NCBI GenBank assembly: GCA_029266495.1
Contig: JAQSWS010000041.1
Coordinates: forward strand, 1-52,549
Length of the DNA stretch: 52,549 nucleotides
From: Rariglobus sp.
GTDB taxonomy: Bacteria > Verrucomicrobiota > Verrucomicrobiia > Opitutales > Opitutaceae
Direction: 5' to 3'
Part shown: positions 8,850 through 18,706 of the stretch, piece after piece
How the letters are laid out: the number at the start of each line of letters is the position of its first letter
Position numbering within the stretch: position 1 is the first letter of the stretch
Program-made: the position numbers and the translations under genes
The notes under the pieces: model-generated
Databases searched by the model: none
What the model saw: only the letters and a program-made list of their open reading frames with translations
Told to the model about the DNA's origin: nothing

Positions 8850-8947
8850 TGGCGGCAGGCTGACCCGGGCCCTTGCAGGGTCAAGGCGGAGGTGCCGCGA
8901 CAGCCATACTTACGGACGAAGAGGATGCGTCCGGCGTTTTGAGCTCA

Positions 8948-11584
8948 TCAGGTCTTCTTAAACATGACCTGCGGGGCGGCTTCCATCTGGCCGCGGGTGA
9001 CGCCGAGCTGGTTGAGGAGCTTGAGCTCCCGCCACAGGTCGTAGCCGCTGACTTCGCCGCGGAGGAGCTTTTGGTAGTGAGCGATGGTGCGGGTGACTTC
9101 GGCGGCGCCTTCGTTGACGAATTCGACACGGAAGTTGCGGGCACCGAGATCGAGGAAGCGCTGAACGTATTCGGCACCGGTCTGCGCGCGGTTGTTGTAA
9201 ACGGTGTTGCGGCAGCCGGCGTCGGCTTTGAGCGGGAGTTCCGCCCCGGTGCGATCGCGAAGGGCGACGGCGTGTTTTTCGCAGGGACGACCGCAGTCGT
9301 GGTAATCTTTGCCTTTCGAGAGGAACGCGCAAAACACGCAGTGCTCCATGTGAAACATCGGCATGTGCTGATGGATCGTGAGGTCGAACCACGCTCCGGG
9401 CGCGGCGGCCAGCAGCGACTCGAGCTGGGCGACGTTCAGGTCGTAGCTGGCGGTGACGCGCTCCAGGCCGTAGTGGGAAATGAAATACTCGGCGGTGAGC
9501 GGGTTGGCGACGTTGAGGGAAAAGTCGCCGCGCTTGCGGTCGTTCTTGAAGAAGCGGAGATGCTCGTGATTGCGCACGAGATAGCCGTCGGCTTCGCAGG
9601 AACGCACCTGCTTGAGGATCCATTCCTCGCCGGGTTTGAAGATGCGGGGGGGCGCGACCCAAACCGCCGGCTTCGCCGGCGGTAATGACGAATGACCAAT
9701 GTCCAATGACGAATGGGCGGAGACGGACTGCCAGGTGCGGAATTTTTCGACGGCTTCGCGGTAGTGCTTGGGGTTTTCGAATTCGCAGTAGATGTCGGCG
9801 AAGCCGCCGGCCGCGAGAGTGGCGTCGAGTTGCTCCAGGCTGCGGACCACGATGATGAGGGAGGGGGTGGTCGGGGCGGACTCGGAAAGCGCGTTGGGGA
9901 CAACGCGCTCCACCTTGTCGATCAGTTGCCAGCGCTTGGGCTGGCCGCGGAGGCGGTCGAGTTCGGTGGCGGCGTCGCGGCGGAGGCGGTTGAGCTCGCT
10001 CATCGGCAGCATGACGGCGCCTTCCAAGTGCGACGTGAGCGTGGCGAGTTTGAACGGTGTGCCGCCGAGGCGGCCGAGTTGGTCTTCGAGGCGTTGCTGC
10101 GTGAGCGGCTGGTTTTGGGCGGCGGCGAGCGCGACTTGGGAATCGAGCTTCACCACATGGCCTTCGCGGTCGTTCAGGATAAGCGTGAGCGGAGTGCCGG
10201 CGTGGCCGTGGACCTCGATTTCGACCGAGCGGGTGAAGCGGATTTTTTCGCCTTCGAAGGTGGTGCGCAATTCGCGGTCGAGCGCGGGGTCGTTGTTTTT
10301 CCAGAGCAGGTTGCCGGGCTTGATGCGGCGGAAATTGATATCGCCGTGGCCGAAGCGGAGGACGGTTTCGCCGTTGCGCTGGGGTTCGACCTGGTAAACG
10401 CGTCCGCCTTCCTCGCCGGCGGCGTGGTTGCCGGCGTCGAAGACGACGCCGTCGCCGGGCTTGAGGGCGCTTTCGAGCACGATCGCGACATGGTCGTCGC
10501 CGACGCGGGTGACCTTGCCGAGGAGCACGCCGCGCTTGGTGCCGAAGCGGCCGTGGGCGAGTTCCTGGTTCTGGATGCCTTTGAACCAGCCGGTGTAGAG
10601 GCCGCGGGAGAACGTCATCGAGAGTTCGTAGCGGGCGCGGACGGGATCAAAGTAACCTATTGGGTTACTTTGGGCTTGGTTGAGGGGAGTGTTTTTTTCG
10701 GTTTCGGCGAAGATTTTGTCGAGGGCCTGGCGGTAGACGCGGGTGATGCTGGCGACGTATTCGGGGGACTTGAGGCGGCCTTCGATCTTGAGGGAGGCGA
10801 CGCCGGCTTTCACCAGGTCGGGCAAGACATCGAGGCCGGCAAGGTCCTGCGGGCTGAGCAGGTATTTGCGGTCACCGAGGGGGACTTGTTTTCCGTCAGA
10901 AATGAGATCGTAGGGAAGGCGGCAGGCCTGGGCGCATTCGCCGCGGTTGGCGGAGCGTCCGCCGAGCGATTCGCTGGTGAGGCACTGGCCGGAGTAGGCG
11001 ACGCAGAGGGCGCCGTGCACGAAGACTTCGAGCGGCAGCGGAGTTTTGTTGGAGGCGCGCTGGGCTTCCTGGATGGCCTCGATTTCCTTGATGGAGTTTT
11101 CGCGGGCGAGGACGACGAGTTCGGCGCCGAGTTCGCGGGCGAATTCCACGCCGGCGTCGCCGGTGACGGTCATCTGGGTGGAGCCGTGGATGGGGAAGTC
11201 GGGGGAGATTTTGCGGATGAGGCGGCAGATGCCGGTGTCCTGGACGATGGCGGCGTCGACTCCGGAGGCGATGATGGTGCGCAGGTAGTCCTCGGCGTCG
11301 GCGAGTTCGTGGGTGAAGACGAGGACGTTGAAGGTGACGTAGCCGCGCACGCCGCGTTTATGGAGAAACTCCATGAGCGCGGGCAGATCGGCCTGCGTGA
11401 AGTTCTTGGCGCGCATGCGGGCGTTGAAGCGCTCGAGGCCGAAGTAAACCGCGTCGGCACCATTCTCGACGGCGGCGCGCACGCATTCCCAATCGCCGGC
11501 GGGTGCAAGCAACTCCGGACGCACGAGGGGCGGACGAGGTGCGGCGGGTGCAGAGGAGGAAACAGTGGTCGTAACGGCGGACAT
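8948..11584 (-). CDS. U32 peptidase-family protein (RlhA/TrhP-type) carrying two repeat insertions
   Basis: This 878-residue protein is predicted from the ATG at 11584 (MSAVTTTVSSSAPAAPRP); an extension to 11647 would begin inside a dispersed palindrome. The U32 core opens with PELLAPAGDWECVRAAVENGADAVYFG and has the family signature around EVFVHGALC-SGQC and GRSANRGECAQACRLPY, then a long C-terminal part with further cysteines (HMEHCVFCAF, CGRPCEKHA). Relatives act in prephenate- or iron-sulfur-dependent RNA hydroxylation (RlhA, TrhP) rather than proteolysis. Length exceeds RlhA (about 650 residues). Two in-frame insertions are visible: SNPIGYF (about residue 305), encoded by the palindrome at 10649-10671, and SSLDIGHSS (about 623-634), encoded by an ATGACCAATGTCC-type repeat. 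Which U32 subfamily it belongs to is uncertain. Confidence 0.87.
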   Translation of the reverse strand: MSAVTTTVSSSAPAAPRPPLVRPELLAPAGDWECVRAAVENGADAVYFGLERFNARMRAKNFTQADLPALMEFLHKRGVRGYVTFNVLVFTHELADAEDYLRTIIASGVDAAIVQDTGICRLIRKISPDFPIHGSTQMTVTGDAGVEFARELGAELVVLARENSIKEIEAIQEAQRASNKTPLPLEVFVHGALCVAYSGQCLTSESLGGRSANRGECAQACRLPYDLISDGKQVPLGDRKYLLSPQDLAGLDVLPDLVKAGVASLKIEGRLKSPEYVASITRVYRQALDKIFAETEKNTPLNQAQSNPIGYFDPVRARYELSMTFSRGLYTGWFKGIQNQELAHGRFGTKRGVLLGKVTRVGDDHVAIVLESALKPGDGVVFDAGNHAAGEEGGRVYQVEPQRNGETVLRFGHGDINFRRIKPGNLLWKNNDPALDRELRTTFEGEKIRFTRSVEIEVHGHAGTPLTLILNDREGHVVKLDSQVALAAAQNQPLTQQRLEDQLGRLGGTPFKLATLTSHLEGAVMLPMSELNRLRRDAATELDRLRGQPKRWQLIDKVERVVPNALSESAPTTPSLIIVVRSLEQLDATLAAGGFADIYCEFENPKHYREAVEKFRTWQSVSAHSSLDIGHSSLPPAKPAVWVAPPRIFKPGEEWILKQVRSCEADGYLVRNHEHLRFFKNDRKRGDFSLNVANPLTAEYFISHYGLERVTASYDLNVAQLESLLAAAPGAWFDLTIHQHMPMFHMEHCVFCAFLSKGKDYHDCGRPCEKHAVALRDRTGAELPLKADAGCRNTVYNNRAQTGAEYVQRFLDLGARNFRVEFVNEGAAEVTRTIAHYQKLLRGEVSGYDLWRELKLLNQLGVTRGQMEAAPQVMFKKT
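9684..9715. repeat. AATGACCAATGTCC-type repeat inside the U32 gene
   Basis: The segment contains ATGACGA, ATGACCAATGTCCA and ATGACGA units in a row and is preceded by a perfect GC hairpin (CCGCCGGC 9664-9671 / GCCGGCGG 9675-9682). The same 14-mer occurs in two tandem copies at 46590. It is translated in frame on the minus strand as SSLDIGHSS. Confidence 0.8.
10649..10671. repeat. 23-bp palindromic repeat, copy 2, inside the U32 coding sequence
   Basis: It is identical to copy 1: arms AAAGTAACC and GGTTACTTT around TATTG, with C10648/G10672 extending the stem. It is read in frame on the minus strand and adds SNPIGYF to the protein. Confidence 0.9.
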
Positions 11585-11639
11585 GGAAGGCGTGGCGGGG
11601 AACCATGCGCGCCCTCCGGCACGGCGCAAGCCCGGCAGG

Positions 11640-11662
11640 TTTGTCACTTATTAAGTGACAAA
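11640..11662. repeat. 23-bp palindromic repeat, copy 3 (TTTGTCACT arms)
   Basis: The arms TTTGTCACT (11640-11648) and AGTGACAAA (11654-11662) are perfect complements around TATTA; G11639/C11663 extend the stem. It has the same geometry as copies 1 and 2, with compensated arm changes. It lies in the divergent region between the U32 gene and the EamA transporter gene. Confidence 0.9.
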
Positions 11663-11737
11663 CTGGGTTTGGACGGGAAAGGGGAGGGGTGAGAGTTGCG
11701 CCCGGGCGGGTGTGGGGTGATAAGGTCGTCCCCCTCC

Positions 11738-12619
11738 ATGCATTTTCCGGCTCATCTCTTTTTTCCGCTGGCGAGTAGTTTTGGCTATGTGTTTGCGGTG
11801 CTGTTGTTGAAGCGGTCGGCGGATTGGGGCGTCGGGGTGTGGCGCACGACGTTTGTGGCCAACATAGCCATGGGGCTGGTGCTTTTGCCTTTGCTGTGCC
11901 TGGGCGGCGAGTGGCAGCCGGCGGCATTATGGCAACCCGTGGTGGCGGGATTGCTGTTTTTCATGGGGCAGATTTTTACGTTCCTTGCACTGAACTATGG
12001 GGATGTCTCGGTGGCCACGCCGGTGATGGGGCTGAAGATCGTGCTGGTGGCGTTTTGCAGCGTGTTGATGCTGCCCGATCCGGTGCCGCTCAAGTGGTGG
12101 ATCGCGGCCGGCTTGAGCACGGTTGCGATCATGTTGTTGAGCCGCGGCGATGCGCGTCCGAAACATGCGGTCGGGCGCACCATCGTCATGGCCGGGCTGG
12201 CGGCGGCGAGTTTCGCCATGACCGATGTGCTGGTGCAGAAATGGGCGCCGGCGTGGGGTGTGGGGCGTTTTTTGCCGACAATGTTTGGCTCGGTCGCGCT
12301 GGTGTCGGTGGTGCTGGTGCCGTTTTTTAGCGCGCCGCTGAGGGCGGTGCCGAAGGCGGCGTGGGGTTGGTTGGGGTCTGGATGCGTGCTGCTCGCGGTG
12401 CAGTCCGGGAGCATGGCCTTTGTGCTTGGGGTGTTCGGTGACGCGACGGCCGTGAATATCGTGTATTCAGCGCGCGGATTGTGGAGCGTGGCGGCGGTGT
12501 GGCTCGTGGGGCACTGGTTCGCCAATGAGGAGCAGCGGCTGGCGCCGGCCGTGCTGCGGAGCCGGTTGATCGGCGCAGGACTGATGCTCGCGGCGATCTC
12601 GCTCGTGATGTTGGGGTGA
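11738..12619 (+). CDS. EamA/DMT-family membrane transporter
   Basis: This 293-residue protein is predicted from the ATG at 11738. About ten hydrophobic helices are arranged as two similar halves, the layout of drug/metabolite transporter superfamily proteins (for example LASSFGYVFAVLLLKRS, ATPVMGLKIVLVAFCSVLM in half one; VNIVYSARGLWSVAAVWLVGHWF in half two). It is an inner-membrane transporter of unknown substrate. The start is preceded by a C-rich leader (CGTCCCCCTCC) with no Shine-Dalgarno. It is divergent from the U32 gene and converges with the ABC exporter operon, whose last stop lies 11 bp away. Confidence 0.82.
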   Translation: MHFPAHLFFPLASSFGYVFAVLLLKRSADWGVGVWRTTFVANIAMGLVLLPLLCLGGEWQPAALWQPVVAGLLFFMGQIFTFLALNYGDVSVATPVMGLKIVLVAFCSVLMLPDPVPLKWWIAAGLSTVAIMLLSRGDARPKHAVGRTIVMAGLAAASFAMTDVLVQKWAPAWGVGRFLPTMFGSVALVSVVLVPFFSAPLRAVPKAAWGWLGSGCVLLAVQSGSMAFVLGVFGDATAVNIVYSARGLWSVAAVWLVGHWFANEEQRLAPAVLRSRLIGAGLMLAAISLVMLG

Positions 12620-12630
12620 GCCTGGCAGCG

Positions 12631-13431
12631 CTAGCTTCCCGTGCTGGTGTAGCGGGCGACTCCGCGCCGCCACGCGAGCAATGCCAGCGCCAGGAACGCC
12701 AGGCCGACCACGGGGCTGAAGGCTTGCCAGGCGAGCGTTGTTCCCAGCGGATCCTCGCGACCCAGAATTGCCACCACGGGAAAATAGGCGACGCAGCCGA
12801 TGGGCACCACTGCGAGAAAGAACACTCTCAACCAGTCTGGATAGATCGAGAGCGGATATTGCGCGGTGGCGACGCCCCCGTAGGTGAGCACGTTCATGAT
12901 TTCCAGGGATTCCACGGTCCAAAAGGCGAGGGTCGCCTGCAGGACGAGCAATCCCATGAACAGGGCCGCGCCTCCCAGAATGGCTCCGCCCAGCAGGGCG
13001 GCCTTGGCCGCGGTCATTTCGAGATCCAAGGCGTGCCAGCCCCAGGCCATGATGACGAGTCCTTGCACGAGCCGGCCCACCCGGCGCAGGGAGAATTCAC
13101 GACCGAGCAATTGGAGGACGGTCGTCCGTGGCCTTAGCAGGACGCGGTCGAACTCACCCGTTTTGACCAAGGGTCCAAAGTTGTCGAAACCGCGCCCGAC
13201 GCTTTCGGCGAAGGTCCAGGTGATGTTGACCACGCCGTAGAAGACCGCGACCTCCGGCAGGCTCCATCCGCCCACGGAGCGAAAGCGTGCGAAGAGCGCC
13301 CAGATGGCGAGAAATTCACCCACCGACGTCAGCGTCGTGCCCAAGGTCTGAAGGACGAACGAGGCCCGGTATTGCAGCTGGGACCGGCACGAGATGCCGA
13401 GGTAGCGCAGATAGAGGCGTCCGGAGTTCAT
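12631..13431 (-). CDS. ABC-2 type exporter permease subunit (PF06182-like), second subunit
   Basis: This 266-residue protein is predicted from the ATG at 13431 (MNSGRLYLRYLGISCRSQLQYRASFVLQTLG). About six membrane segments and the WTFAESVGRGFDNFGPLVKTGEFDRVLLRP block mark the ABC-2 permease group found as pairs next to one ATPase. The frame continues upstream to 13818, but that extension runs over the neighbouring permease gene and has no membrane-protein character. It is the last gene of the three-gene operon ATPase, permease 1, permease 2. The exported substrate is unknown. Confidence 0.85.
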   Translation of the reverse strand: MNSGRLYLRYLGISCRSQLQYRASFVLQTLGTTLTSVGEFLAIWALFARFRSVGGWSLPEVAVFYGVVNITWTFAESVGRGFDNFGPLVKTGEFDRVLLRPRTTVLQLLGREFSLRRVGRLVQGLVIMAWGWHALDLEMTAAKAALLGGAILGGAALFMGLLVLQATLAFWTVESLEIMNVLTYGGVATAQYPLSIYPDWLRVFFLAVVPIGCVAYFPVVAILGREDPLGTTLAWQAFSPVVGLAFLALALLAWRRGVARYTSTGS

Positions 13432-13454
13432 GGCGTTCGATGAGTGGTGACGGG

Positions 13455-14138
13455 TCAGCCGCCCTGGAGAACGACCCGGTGAAGTCCGCGTGAAAGGATG
13501 GCGCGTCCGGCAAGTATGAGCAGGGCGATCCAGAGCCACTGGTGGCCGAGTGCGAGCCAGGCCTCCGGGCCGGATAGATCTCCGAGCCAGAGCCGATGCG
13601 GGGTGTCCATGATCCCGCGAAAGGGAAGCAACGTGAGCACGGGCTGGGCCCAGGCGGGAAAGAGGGGAAGCGGCAGCAGACTTCCGGAAAGGAGCGTGGA
13701 CAGGGCGGGGACGAGAAATTGCACGCCGTCTCCGCTCAATGTCCAGAGAAGCGAGATATTCATGAGGACGGTGATGGTTGCGCTGAGCGCAACCGCGCCG
13801 GCGAGGCCCAGCGACCATCGCAGGAGGGCGTCAGGCGAGGCGGGGAGTTGCAGGTCGAAGAAAAACCAGGCGACGGCCAGCAACGGGATCGCGCGGAGGG
13901 CCAGCGGCGCGAGGCGAAGGGCGACCGCGCGCGCGAACCAGAGCGAATACAGATCGGTGGGCTTGAGCAGTTCGTAGGCGAGGCCGCCGCTATTCACCAT
14001 CGACTTCACCTCGTCGTCCATCCGCCAGGGGAGCAGGCCGAGCATGGCCTGGCCCAGCCATACATAGGTGACGACCGCGCCCAGCGAAAGCGGCGGGGTG
14101 CCAAACCGGGCGGAGACAATGGCGCGAAACGGCGTCAT
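13455..14138 (-). CDS. ABC-2 type exporter permease subunit (PF06182-like), first subunit
   Basis: This 227-residue membrane protein starts with [20 protein letters not shown] and contains [32 protein letters not shown]. That block corresponds to the GEFDRVLLRP region of its partner at 12631. Its ATG overlaps the end of the ATPase gene by 4 bp, so the two are translationally coupled. The two permeases presumably form a heterodimeric channel. It lies at the short end of the family's usual length (about 260). Confidence 0.83.
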   Translation of the reverse strand: MTPFRAIVSARFGTPPLSLGAVVTYVWLGQAMLGLLPWRMDDEVKSMVNSGGLAYELLKPTDLYSLWFARAVALRLAPLALRAIPLLAVAWFFFDLQLPASPDALLRWSLGLAGAVALSATITVLMNISLLWTLSGDGVQFLVPALSTLLSGSLLPLPLFPAWAQPVLTLLPFRGIMDTPHRLWLGDLSGPEAWLALGHQWLWIALLILAGRAILSRGLHRVVLQGG

Positions 14139-15127
14139 GGCCCGGCGGATTCACCGTAGACGCGGCTGATGATTTCCTCGATCGGCGGATTCTCGACGAA
14201 CAAATCGTGAAGCGCGTGCCGTTGGGAGAGCCGCGCGATCAGTTGTTCGGGCCGGATGCGGCGCGGATCAAAGCCGAGGCGGACGCGCGCTCCGTCCCGC
14301 GAGACAAGGCGGGCGGAAAACTCGCCGGCGTCCAGGGCTTCGCCGGCCTCGGCGAGGTCGACGATGAGGTGGCGTTCGCGGCCAAAGCGGTCGCGGAGGT
14401 GATCGAGGGAGCCGTCGCTCAGCAGGCGGCCGCCGGCGATCACCATGACCCGCGAGCAGAGGGCCTCGATGTCGTCCATGTCGTGCGTGGTGAGGATCAC
14501 GGTGACGCCGCGCTCGCGGTTGAGACGCCGGACGAAGTTGCGCACCGCGAGTTTGGCGGGCGCGTCGAGGCCGATGGTGGGTTCGTCGAGAAAAAGAATC
14601 GGCGGAGAGTGAAGCAGGGCGGCGGCGAGGTCGCAGCGCATGCGCTGGCCCAGCGACAACTGGCGGACCGGCACGTCGAGCAAGGTCTCCAGGCCCAGGA
14701 GCGGGACGAGTTCGTCAATGCGTGCGGCGTAGTCCTTGGCGGGGACGCGGTAGATATCGCGCAACAATTCGAAACTCTCGATGACCGGCAGGTCCCACCA
14801 GAGCTGGGTGCGCTGGCCGAACACCACGCCGATTCCGGCGACATGGGTGGCGCGTTCGAGCCAGGGAATGCGACCGCGCACCTGGCATTCGCCGGAATCG
14901 GGAACGAGGATGCCGGCCATGATTTTAACGGTGGTCGATTTTCCGGCGCCATTGGGGCCGATGTAGCCGACGAGTTCCCCGGGCTCGAGGTCGAACGAAA
15001 CGCCGTCGAGCGCGTGGACGGAGCGATGCCGGCGCGAGATCAGGCCGCGGACCGCGCCCCAGGCGCCGGGCTGCCGCGACGCCACGTGAAATGCTTTCTT
15101 CAGATTGCGGACGACGATCTGCGGCAT
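14135..15127 (-). CDS. ABC exporter ATP-binding protein
   Basis: This 330-residue ATPase shows a complete set of nucleotide-binding motifs: Walker [11 protein letters not shown]-loop region [14 protein letters not shown], signature LSLGQRMR, Walker [13 protein letters not shown] and H-loop TTHDMDD. The [12 protein letters not shown] stretch and the C-terminal extension of about 90 residues are typical of ATPases paired with PF06182-type permeases. It is the first gene of a three-gene operon with a 4-bp overlap to permease 1. The start is preceded by a C-rich leader (CCTTATCCCCGCCCC). The substrate is unknown. Confidence 0.92.
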   Translation of the reverse strand: MPQIVVRNLKKAFHVASRQPGAWGAVRGLISRRHRSVHALDGVSFDLEPGELVGYIGPNGAGKSTTVKIMAGILVPDSGECQVRGRIPWLERATHVAGIGVVFGQRTQLWWDLPVIESFELLRDIYRVPAKDYAARIDELVPLLGLETLLDVPVRQLSLGQRMRCDLAAALLHSPPILFLDEPTIGLDAPAKLAVRNFVRRLNRERGVTVILTTHDMDDIEALCSRVMVIAGGRLLSDGSLDHLRDRFGRERHLIVDLAEAGEALDAGEFSARLVSRDGARVRLGFDPRRIRPEQLIARLSQRHALHDLFVENPPIEEIISRVYGESAGP

Positions 15128-15195
15128 GGGGCGGGGATAAGGCCGCCGGCGGGAGTCGCTGTCAAGGTCCGGCCCCGCGGGCCGTCGAAGGGAGT

Positions 15196-16848
15196 TTACC
15201 GATGGCGGCCGTGGCGGATGATGTCCCAGACGATGTAGAAACCGAGCAACGCGGAGATGACGTAGCCGATGATGCCGAGGGCGGGATAACCGAAGAGGTG
15301 CGGGCGGATGCCGGTCGTGACGATCGAGGAGGAGCCGATGATCAGCGCGCCGATGATCACACCGAGGGTGAGGCGGTTGCTGGCGGAGCTGATCGCGTTG
15401 TCGAGGTCTTCGAGTCCCTGGTGCTGGAACTTGATCGTGAGGTCGTCGTGCTCGATGCGGCGGACGATGCGGAAGATCTCCGCGGGCAGTTCACGGGCGC
15501 CGGTGAGGAGCGAGCGCAGCATGGTGCGGCTTTCGCGGAGGATGGCGCGCGGGCCGGTGCGATCCTTTTGAAGCTGCGTGAGGATGGGGCGCGCCTCGGT
15601 GCGCAGGTCGAACTCGGGATCGAGCGTGCGGGCAACCTCCTCGATCGAGAGGACGGCCTTGGCCATCAGCGAATAGTCGCGGGTGATGTTGATGCCATTC
15701 TGGCCGAAGATGAAGAGGAGCTTCAGCATGGCGCGGCCGAGTTGGACGCGGCCGATGGAGCTGTTGAAATCCTCGCGGAGGGCGAGGGTGACATCGCGTT
15801 CCATCGCGCGCAGGTCGGCGCGGCCGCCGGGGCTGCCGAGGTCGGCGGCGATTTGCACGATGCGTTCGGCGTCCTGGTGGACGGCGGCGAGGAAGAGGTC
15901 GGCGAGGCCGAGACGCAGGCGGCGCGTGAGGTTGCCGGCCATGCCCCAGTCGAGAAAGCAGAGGCGGCCGTCGGGTGTGACGAGGACGTTGCCGGCGTGG
16001 GGATCGGCGTGGAAGAAGCCGGCGATCAAGACCTGGTGGATGAGCGAGGCGGCGCCGTTGGAGGCGATGCGTCTGGCCTCGGCGGGGGCGAGGCGGGCGG
16101 TGCCGACGGTGACGCCTGCGATGCGTTCCATCACGAGCACGCGTTCGCCGGACAGTTCGGAGATGACGGACGGGGCGTAGACGCGGTCGGGGTGGGGGTT
16201 GAGCGCGTTGAAATATTGCTGGTTGCGCGCCTCGTGGCGGAAGTCGAGTTCGCGCAGAAGGTTGTCCTTCACCTCGGCGACGACGGAGGGGAGGTCGTAG
16301 GGCTTGAGTCCTTCGATGCGCTGGTGGAGTTGCGAGGCAAACCACGCGAGCAGGTCGAGGTCGGCGTGAACGGTGCGGGCGAGATTGGGGCGCTGGATCT
16401 TGACGGCGACTTCGCGGCCGTCGGGCAGCGTGGCAAAATAGACCTGCGCGAGCGAGGCGCTGGCGATGGGAGTCTCGTCGAACGAAGAGAAGACCTCGGA
16501 CGTCGTGAGTTCGAGTTCCTCGACGAGCACGAGGCTCATCTCGTCGAAGGGAAGGGGGCGGACGGCGTTTTGAAGCTTGCGGAGCTCGAAGATGAGCGCG
16601 TGCGGGAGGGCGTCGGGACGCATGCTCATCAACTGGCCGGCCTTGACGAACGTGGGGCCGAGTTCCTCGATGGCGAGGCGGATGCGTTCCCAGATGGTGC
16701 GGCGCTCGGCGGGTTGCGGAATGATGCGCTTCCACAGGCCCTCTTGCGGGTCGAGCTGCGTGAGCAGGTTGGCGAAGCCGTGCTTCGCGAGGACGGCGAA
16801 GATGTCCTTCGCGCGCGAGGCGTTGCTGAGGAACGTCAGCGGTTTCAC
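15196..16848 (-). CDS. UbiB/AarF/ABC1 family atypical kinase
   Basis: This 550-residue protein has a GTG start that overlaps the stop of the phasin-like gene. UbiB hallmarks are present: [19 protein letters not shown] (KxGQ motif), AVKIQRP (nucleotide-binding lysine), [14 protein letters not shown] and CFLDWGMAG (metal-binding Asp). Two hydrophobic helices close the C terminus ([18 protein letters not shown] and [17 protein letters not shown]). Family members are membrane-bound ATPases needed for ubiquinone or other isoprenoid-lipid metabolism. No ubiquinone or menaquinone genes are nearby, so the exact role is open. Confidence 0.9.
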   Translation of the reverse strand: MKPLTFLSNASRAKDIFAVLAKHGFANLLTQLDPQEGLWKRIIPQPAERRTIWERIRLAIEELGPTFVKAGQLMSMRPDALPHALIFELRKLQNAVRPLPFDEMSLVLVEELELTTSEVFSSFDETPIASASLAQVYFATLPDGREVAVKIQRPNLARTVHADLDLLAWFASQLHQRIEGLKPYDLPSVVAEVKDNLLRELDFRHEARNQQYFNALNPHPDRVYAPSVISELSGERVLVMERIAGVTVGTARLAPAEARRIASNGAASLIHQVLIAGFFHADPHAGNVLVTPDGRLCFLDWGMAGNLTRRLRLGLADLFLAAVHQDAERIVQIAADLGSPGGRADLRAMERDVTLALREDFNSSIGRVQLGRAMLKLLFIFGQNGINITRDYSLMAKAVLSIEEVARTLDPEFDLRTEARPILTQLQKDRTGPRAILRESRTMLRSLLTGARELPAEIFRIVRRIEHDDLTIKFQHQGLEDLDNAISSASNRLTLGVIIGALIIGSSSIVTTGIRPHLFGYPALGIIGYVISALLGFYIVWDIIRHGRHR

Positions 16849-17165
16849 GGTTCGCCGGCGCGGGTGGGGGGCGTGGCGAGTTTCGCTTCGAGGTCGCGGA
16901 TGCGTTGTTCGAGGGCGGCGACGCGGGCGTCGGTTTTTTCGCCGCCGCGCGAGGTGAGATCCGTGATCTTGGCGGCGAGTTTGTGGCTGACGTCCTCGAA
17001 TTCCTTGCGGCCCTGCTCGGCGATTTTATCGGCGATGATGCGGGCGTCCTCGGCCTTCACTTTGCCCTGGCGCACGTAGTCGTTGAGGGTTTCCTCGACT
17101 TTTTCCTTGGTGACGACGGCGGCACCGACGCCGGCGAGGAGGGTTTTTTTGATGAGGTCGATCAT
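16845..17165 (-). CDS. Small phasin-like coiled-coil protein
   Basis: This 106-residue protein starts MIDLIKKTLLAGVGAAVVTKEKVEETLNDYV, continues as an amphipathic helix (KVKAEDARIIADKIAEQGRKEFEDVSHKL) and ends in a heptad-like coiled coil (DARVAALEQRIRDLEAKL). This is the pattern of phasin / PhaF-type small proteins. It overlaps the ubiB-like gene by 4 bp and precedes it, so the two are coupled. The pairing suggests a membrane- or granule-surface partner for the UbiB kinase; that is inference. No polyhydroxyalkanoate synthase gene is in the window. Confidence 0.75.
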   Translation of the reverse strand: MIDLIKKTLLAGVGAAVVTKEKVEETLNDYVRQGKVKAEDARIIADKIAEQGRKEFEDVSHKLAAKITDLTSRGGEKTDARVAALEQRIRDLEAKLATPPTRAGEP

Positions 17166-17264
17166 GGTGAACGCAGCATAATCACATGATGCAAGCGGGC
17201 AACCGCAAAGGCGGAGCGAGCCGGGCTGATCTTTCTGAAGAAAGAGAAAGAGGGCGGGACGGGA

Positions 17265-18515
17265 TCATTTCGCGATCGCCGGGGTGGCGGCGTGAGGGGC
17301 GGCGGAGCGCAGGCGCCAGGCGAGCACGAGGGTGAGCGCGAACGCGAACACGGCGAGCCAGCCGACGCGCGGATAACCCTCGAGGCGGCCCGAGGCGTTA
17401 CGAACAACGAGCGCGCCGGCGGTGAGATTGGCGAGGCCGCCGGCAGCTTGCTGGACCGCGGAGTTCACGCTCATGAAGCCGCCGCGGTAACGCTGCTCCA
17501 CGGCGTTGCTGATCATGGCGGTCGTTGGCGTGAAGCGTCCGGCCATCGTTATAAAGAACACCGTGGTGACGGTGAGCGTGAATGCGATCGGCGACGAACC
17601 CAGCCGGGTGAGCACCAGGGTCGAAGCGATGGCGGCGAAGGTGACGCCGGCGAGCACGTGGAGTTTGTCGTGGCGGTCGGTGAGGCGTCCGAAAAGCGGC
17701 GTCGTGAAAAACGTAGCCGCGCCGCCGAAGAGATAGACGTATTTAAGCTGGGACTCGGTGAGGCCGGTGTTGGCGACGAGCGAGGGCGACATGAAAGGAA
17801 TGATCAAGGCGCCGGCGAACACGAGGGCGGCGGTGACCATGAAGGCCCGCAGGTGCACACCATGAGTGAGGATTTCCCACATCTGGCGGCCCGGGTGGGT
17901 TTTGATGGGCGAGGGAGGAAGCGCGGGCAGGTAGCGCGAGGCAATGAACCAAATGGGGACGCTCAGGACGGCGAGCAGGAGGAACGGAGCATGCCATTCG
18001 AAGAGATCGGCGAGGGTGAGGCCCGCCGGGATGCCGATCACCGAGGCGAGCGGAAAGGCGGTCATGACCACGGCCATGCCGCGTCCGCGGCGTTCGGGCG
18101 GGATCACGTCGCTCACGATGGAGAGGACGAGCGAGCCGGCCACGCCGCCGCAGGCGCCGGCGGCGAGGCGCGCGGCCAGCAACCAGAGGAATGTCGGCGC
18201 GAGCGCGCAGCCGAGCGTGGCGGCGCCAAAGCCGGCGAAGAGCCAGAGGAGCGCGTGCTTGCGGTCGAGGCGGTCGATGAAGAAGCCGCCGGCGAAACCG
18301 GTGACGGCGGCGGCGAGTCCGTAGGCGGCGACGAGGTAGCTGAATTGCGTGGGCGAGATGTTGAACACCCGCATGAGGCCGGCTCCGAGCGGCATCATGA
18401 TCATGAAGTCCATGATGTGCGTGAACTGCACGGCCGCCAGGGTGAAGAGGATGCCGCGTTCGGACGTGGCGGCGCGCGTGGCGGGCGGCGACGTGAGCGG
18501 GAGGCGGAAAGGCAT
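17265..18515 (-). CDS. MFS transporter
   Basis: This 416-residue protein is predicted from the ATG at 18515 (MPFRLPLTSPPATRAATSERGILF). Twelve hydrophobic segments are expected; MFS loop motifs are visible (GFFIDRLDRKHALLW between helices 2 and 3, SDVIPPERRGRGMAVVM, PLFGRLTDRHDKLHVL). It resembles DHA1-type drug or sugar efflux proteins. The frame extends to 18641, but that head is Arg-rich and unlike the family. The gene stands alone between tatA and the phasin-like gene on the same strand. The substrate is unknown. Confidence 0.87.
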   Translation of the reverse strand: MPFRLPLTSPPATRAATSERGILFTLAAVQFTHIMDFMIMMPLGAGLMRVFNISPTQFSYLVAAYGLAAAVTGFAGGFFIDRLDRKHALLWLFAGFGAATLGCALAPTFLWLLAARLAAGACGGVAGSLVLSIVSDVIPPERRGRGMAVVMTAFPLASVIGIPAGLTLADLFEWHAPFLLLAVLSVPIWFIASRYLPALPPSPIKTHPGRQMWEILTHGVHLRAFMVTAALVFAGALIIPFMSPSLVANTGLTESQLKYVYLFGGAATFFTTPLFGRLTDRHDKLHVLAGVTFAAIASTLVLTRLGSSPIAFTLTVTTVFFITMAGRFTPTTAMISNAVEQRYRGGFMSVNSAVQQAAGGLANLTAGALVVRNASGRLEGYPRVGWLAVFAFALTLVLAWRLRSAAPHAATPAIAK

Positions 18516-18706
18516 GGTGACGAACGGATGGAGATTACCGGCGACGGCAAGCCGGGGAGCGCAAAAAGAGAGGCACCCGGCAGCGGCGTGGTCTGCGCGG
18601 AGGCGGCGGGTCCGCAGGGCGAGGCGTGTGAGATGGTTCACCGGCGTTCGCCGGGCTCACGCTCAGGGCCACCGGCGACCGACGACACAAATGGAGCTTT
18701 TTCTCT

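Noticed and set aside
15091-17079. 662-codon open frame opposite the ubiB-like and phasin-like genes
   Set aside because: The UbiB motifs on the other strand are unmistakable; this frame has low-complexity composition typical of an antisense shadow.
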